Shown: positions 5,076 to 7,430 of the stretch, in pieces
Numbering within the stretch: the stretch's first letter is position 1
Layout of the letters: each line of letters starts with the position of its first letter
DNA from: Gulosibacter sediminis
GTDB lineage: Bacteria; Actinomycetota; Actinomycetes; Actinomycetales; Microbacteriaceae
Direction: 5' to 3'
NCBI RefSeq assembly: GCF_014904065.1
Contig: NZ_JACXJG010000010.1
Location: 1,507-8,936, forward strand
Length of the DNA: 7,430 bases
Program-made: the position numbers and the translations under genes
The notes under the pieces: model-generated
Seen by the model: only the letters and a program-made list of their open reading frames with translations
The model's database searches: none
Told to the model about the DNA's origin: nothing

Positions 5076-5576
5076 ATGACGACCACGCATGAGCACGCCG
5101 CACCGGAGGCGTGGGCCGCGCGCATCCGCGCGGTCGGACTGCGCGTAACGCCGCGTCGCATCGCGCTGCTCGAAGCACTCGTCGAGCATCCGCATTCAAC
5201 GGTCGACGAGGTGCACGCACGCGCGTCGACCGCGGTGCCCCACCTCACGAAGCAGGCGGTCTACGTCAGCCTCGGCGACTTCCAACACCACGGTCTTGTG
5301 CGCCGCATCGACCCGCCGAACTCTCCGGCTCGGTACGAAACCCGCACGGATGACAATCACCACCACCTGGTGTGCGACAACTGCGGCATCATCGTCGACG
5401 TCGACTGTTCGGTCGGCGCCGCGCCGTGCCTCCACCCGGCCGCCGACGCCGGCTTCGAGGTGCAGCTCGCCGAGGTGACGTACCGAGGCCTCTGTGCCGA
5501 CTGCCTGGCCGAGCGCAACGCCGCGCGCCAGCCCAATCAGACCACCCCATCCACCCCTACCGAAGAACAGGAGTGA
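5076..5576 (+). CDS. furA: FurA-type peroxide/metal-responsive repressor
   Basis: A 166-residue Fur-family regulator of the actinobacterial FurA/PerR-like type. The N-terminal winged helix covers about residues 10-90 ([14 protein letters not shown]; recognition helix near [12 protein letters not shown], 58-69; wing PARYETR). The dimerisation domain has the His-rich regulatory metal segment DDNHHHLVC (92-100) and two structural zinc pairs, Cys100/Cys103 and Cys140/Cys143. [15 protein letters not shown] resembles the segment typical of FurA proteins encoded beside catalase genes. In this family, metal-catalysed His oxidation by H2O2 relieves repression. ATG 5076 is chosen over the open frame from 5043 because the operator and -10 would otherwise be coding. 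The stop is 2 nt before the katA start, so the pair forms an operon. The C-terminal tail is Thr/Pro-rich and probably disordered. Confidence 0.92.
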   Translation: MTTTHEHAAPEAWAARIRAVGLRVTPRRIALLEALVEHPHSTVDEVHARASTAVPHLTKQAVYVSLGDFQHHGLVRRIDPPNSPARYETRTDDNHHHLVCDNCGIIVDVDCSVGAAPCLHPAADAGFEVQLAEVTYRGLCADCLAERNAARQPNQTTPSTPTEEQE

Positions 5577-5578
5577 TC

Positions 5579-7081
5579 GTGACCCAGATCGATCCCAATG
5601 CACCTGCGACTCGCCAGAATGGCGCGCCCGCCGAGAGCAACCGCAACTCGCTGACCGTCGGCCCGAACGGGCCTATCACCCTCAATGACGTGCACCTCAT
5701 CGAGACGCTCGCCGCGTTCAACCGCGAGCGCGTTCCGGAGCGCAACCCGCACGCCAAGGGCGCCGGCGCCTTCGGCGAGTGGGAGGTGACCGAGGATGTC
5801 TCGAAGTACACGCGAGCCGCCGCCTTCCAGCCGGGCGCGAAGGGTCGCGTCGCGATCCGCTTCTCGACCGTTGCCGGTGAGCAGGGTTCGCCCGACACCT
5901 GGCGCGACGTTCGCGGCTTCTCGCTGCGCTTCTACACCGAAGAGGGCAACCTCGATATCGTCGGCAACAACACGCCGGTGTTCTTCGTGCGTGACCCGAT
6001 GAAGTTCCCGAACTTCATCCGTTCGCAGAAGCGCCTGCCCGACTCGGGCCTGCGCGACAACACGATGCAGTTCGACTTCTGGACCCTCAACCCCGAGTCG
6101 GCCCACCAGGTCACCTACCTCATGGGTTCGCGCGGCCTGCCCCGCTCGTGGCGCGAGATGAACGGCTACAGCTCGCACACCTACGCGTGGATCAACGCCG
6201 AGGGCGAGCGCTTTTGGGTGAAGTACCACTTCCACTCCGACCAGGGAGTGCACAACCTCACCAACGAGGAGGCAGAACGCCTCGCGGGCGAGGACGCCGA
6301 CTACCACCGCCGCGACCTGTTCGATGCGATCGAGGAGGGCAACTTCCCGAGCTGGCAGATCAAGATGCAGATCATGCCCTACGAAGACGCGAAGACCTAC
6401 CGCTTCAACCCCTTCGACCTCACGAAGGTGTGGCCGCACAGCGACTACCCGCTGATCCCGGTCGGCAAGTTCACGCTCAACGAGAACCCGAAGAACTTCT
6501 TCGCGGAGATCGAACAGGCGGCGTTCTCGCCCGGCAACTTCGTGCCCGGCACCGGCATCTCGCCCGACCGGATGCTCGTGTCGCGCACCTTCGCCTACCC
6601 GGACGCCCAGCGTGCCCGCATCGGCACGAACTACAACCAGCTGCCGGTGAACCAGCCCGTGAACCCGGTGAACAGCTATACGTTCGACGGCCACATGCGC
6701 TTCCAGCACTCGGGTGACGCCCCGGTGTACGCGCCGAACTCGTTCGGCCGCCCGTACGCCGACGAGGTCGGCCAGGTCGAGAACAGCTGGGAGAGCGACG
6801 GCGAGCTCGTGCGTTCGACCTACGAGCTGCGCGCTGACGACGACGACTTCGGCCAGGCCGGCACCCTCGTGCGCGAGGTCTGGGACGACGCGGAGCGCGA
6901 CCGCTTCGTGGAAACCGTCGCCGGCGGCCTCGCGACCGTGCGGGAGCCCGTCCTCTCGAACGCCTTCCAGTACTGGAAGAACGTCGACCAGGCCACCGGT
7001 GAGCGCATCGAGGCGAAGGTCCGCGAGGGCCTCGCCAACGCCGGTAAGATCCCCGGCGGCGACCCGGAGCCCGGCGTGTAG
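5579..7081 (+). CDS. katA: Monofunctional haem catalase
   Basis: Dismutates H2O2 to water and oxygen using haem b in the cytoplasm. The 500-residue length fits small-subunit catalases. Conserved features: distal His58 in [39 protein letters not shown] (94-113); the distal Asn in [12 protein letters not shown] (130/131); [20 protein letters not shown] (167-186); and the proximal haem ligand Tyr340 with Arg336 in [11 protein letters not shown]. The GTG at 5579 is used because AGGAG at 5569-5573, inside the end of furA, lies 5 nt upstream; another GTG at 5573 overlaps that site. The 2-nt gap to furA implies translational coupling and shared peroxide control. Arg/Lys-poor N-terminal residues 1-30 are variable and there is no signal peptide. 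A strong terminator hairpin follows. Confidence 0.97.
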   Translation: MTQIDPNAPATRQNGAPAESNRNSLTVGPNGPITLNDVHLIETLAAFNRERVPERNPHAKGAGAFGEWEVTEDVSKYTRAAAFQPGAKGRVAIRFSTVAGEQGSPDTWRDVRGFSLRFYTEEGNLDIVGNNTPVFFVRDPMKFPNFIRSQKRLPDSGLRDNTMQFDFWTLNPESAHQVTYLMGSRGLPRSWREMNGYSSHTYAWINAEGERFWVKYHFHSDQGVHNLTNEEAERLAGEDADYHRRDLFDAIEEGNFPSWQIKMQIMPYEDAKTYRFNPFDLTKVWPHSDYPLIPVGKFTLNENPKNFFAEIEQAAFSPGNFVPGTGISPDRMLVSRTFAYPDAQRARIGTNYNQLPVNQPVNPVNSYTFDGHMRFQHSGDAPVYAPNSFGRPYADEVGQVENSWESDGELVRSTYELRADDDDFGQAGTLVREVWDDAERDRFVETVAGGLATVREPVLSNAFQYWKNVDQATGERIEAKVREGLANAGKIPGGDPEPGV

Positions 7082-7101
7082 CGCCAAGTTCCGACAGCAA
7101 C

Positions 7102-7149
7102 AGACCGCGCGTGGCGCTCCCGAGCAATCGGGGGCGCCACGCGCGGTTT
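7102..7149. terminator. Long hairpin terminator with GNRA loop
   Basis: ACCGCGCGTGGCGC (7104-7117) pairs perfectly with 7134-7147. Inside this, a T-G wobble and CCCGA/TCGGG extend the stem to a GCAA loop (7124-7127). Outer A-T and G-T pairs bring the stem to about 22 bp. TTT (7147-7149) follows on the plus strand. It separates the converging katA and MBL-fold genes and could stop transcription from both sides. Confidence 0.85.
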
Positions 7150-7161
7150 CGGAGGCTCGGG

Positions 7162-7430
7162 CTACTCGCCTCGGAACGCGTCGCTGCCCGGGTCGGCAGG
7201 CGGCAGCCCGCCGGTGAGTCGCCAGGCGTTGAGGAAACCGCGCTCGCGGCCGAGGGTCGAGGGCAGGCCATGGCCGGGATAGAAGATGGTGTCGTCCGCG
7301 AAGCGGTGGAACACGCGCTCGACCACGTCGCCGAGTAGCTGGGCATATGCATCCGTGTCGCCAAAAGTGTTGCCGATGCCGCCGGGGAAGAGCGAGTCGC
7401 CGGTGATCAGGCGCACCGGATGCTCGGGCA
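7162..7430 (-). CDS. MBL-fold metallo-hydrolase, C-terminal part
   Basis: The minus-strand frame is open to the right edge, so the gene is partial; about 89 C-terminal residues are visible. LITGDSLFPGGIGNTFGD contains the bridging metal ligand Asp of motif 4 and matches the glyoxalase-II-like L-x-x-GDTLFPGG-x-GNT pattern. IFYPGHGLPSTLGRERGFL contains the last metal-binding His (PGHG). The two motifs are spaced as usual, and the short tail (WRLTGGLPPADPGSDAF) is compatible with a natural C-terminus. The substrate cannot be told from this part, and the HxHxDH motif lies outside the window. It ends 13 nt from the terminator shared with katA. Confidence 0.85.
   Translation of the reverse strand, partial: PEHPVRLITGDSLFPGGIGNTFGDTDAYAQLLGDVVERVFHRFADDTIFYPGHGLPSTLGRERGFLNAWRLTGGLPPADPGSDAFRGE

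Noticed and set aside
5372..5578. Extension of catalase upstream of GTG 5579
   Set aside because: It overlaps furA in another frame and is Arg-rich; AGGAG at 5569-5573 fixes the start at 5579.
5537..7087. Long minus-strand open frame of 516 residues opposite katA
   Set aside because: It mirrors the catalase codons in a GC-rich gene, is Val/Arg/His-rich and has no domain; the plus strand is unambiguous catalase.
7149..7159. TCGGAGGCTCG matching part of the 5' dispersed repeat
   Set aside because: Only 11 bases match and the conserved ATG and GTG ends are missing. It lies beside the terminator and is most likely chance.
1..7430. CRISPR arrays, tRNA, rRNA or intact insertion sequences
   Set aside because: No regular repeat-spacer array, cloverleaf, rRNA segment or transposase frame could be seen on either strand.

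Overview
The window is GC-rich DNA in the style of a high-GC Gram-positive bacterium, most likely an actinobacterium of the Microbacteriaceae type. This is inferred from gene content (a FurA-type regulator beside a monofunctional catalase, a DUF2975 membrane protein paired with a small HTH protein, an SprT-like protease with a C-terminal zinc ribbon), from GTG starts, and from several genes that appear to be read from leaderless transcripts. No species can be named from the sequence alone.

Layout. Positions 1-307 hold no convincing gene, but carry three copies of a short motif reading ATGTCGGAGGCTCGTG on the minus strand. Positions 308-829 hold a GNAT acetyltransferase whose reading frame is broken by one in-frame TAA (395-397), leaving a downstream ORF at 407-829. 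Positions 897-1659 hold a two-gene unit, a four-helix DUF2975-type membrane protein and a 77-residue Xre/YozG-like regulator, behind a promoter packed with TATCGA-type inverted repeats. Four minus-strand genes then fill 1766-4958. In transcription order they are a spermidine-synthase-like protein, a TPR-like protein, an SprT-like zinc protein and an L-threonine aldolase. The TPR-like gene may start at a rare ATT codon. Divergent from these, 5076-7081 holds furA and katA, separated by 2 nt and so probably translationally coupled. The furA promoter contains a clear inverted repeat and, beside it, a partial DtxR/IdeR-like iron box. A very strong hairpin (7102-7149) separates katA from the C-terminal part of an MBL-fold hydrolase that runs off the right edge on the minus strand.

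How the genes work together. furA-katA is a peroxide-defence pair: the regulator probably represses its own operon through the operator at 5041-5057, and catalase removes H2O2. The DUF2975/HTH pair probably regulates itself. The minus-strand cluster is co-oriented, but its genes have no obvious shared pathway. I did not find a convincing new multi-gene system. The most interesting signals are the dispersed 5' repeat, the nonsense-interrupted GNAT, the possible ATT start, and the layered regulatory sites upstream of furA.
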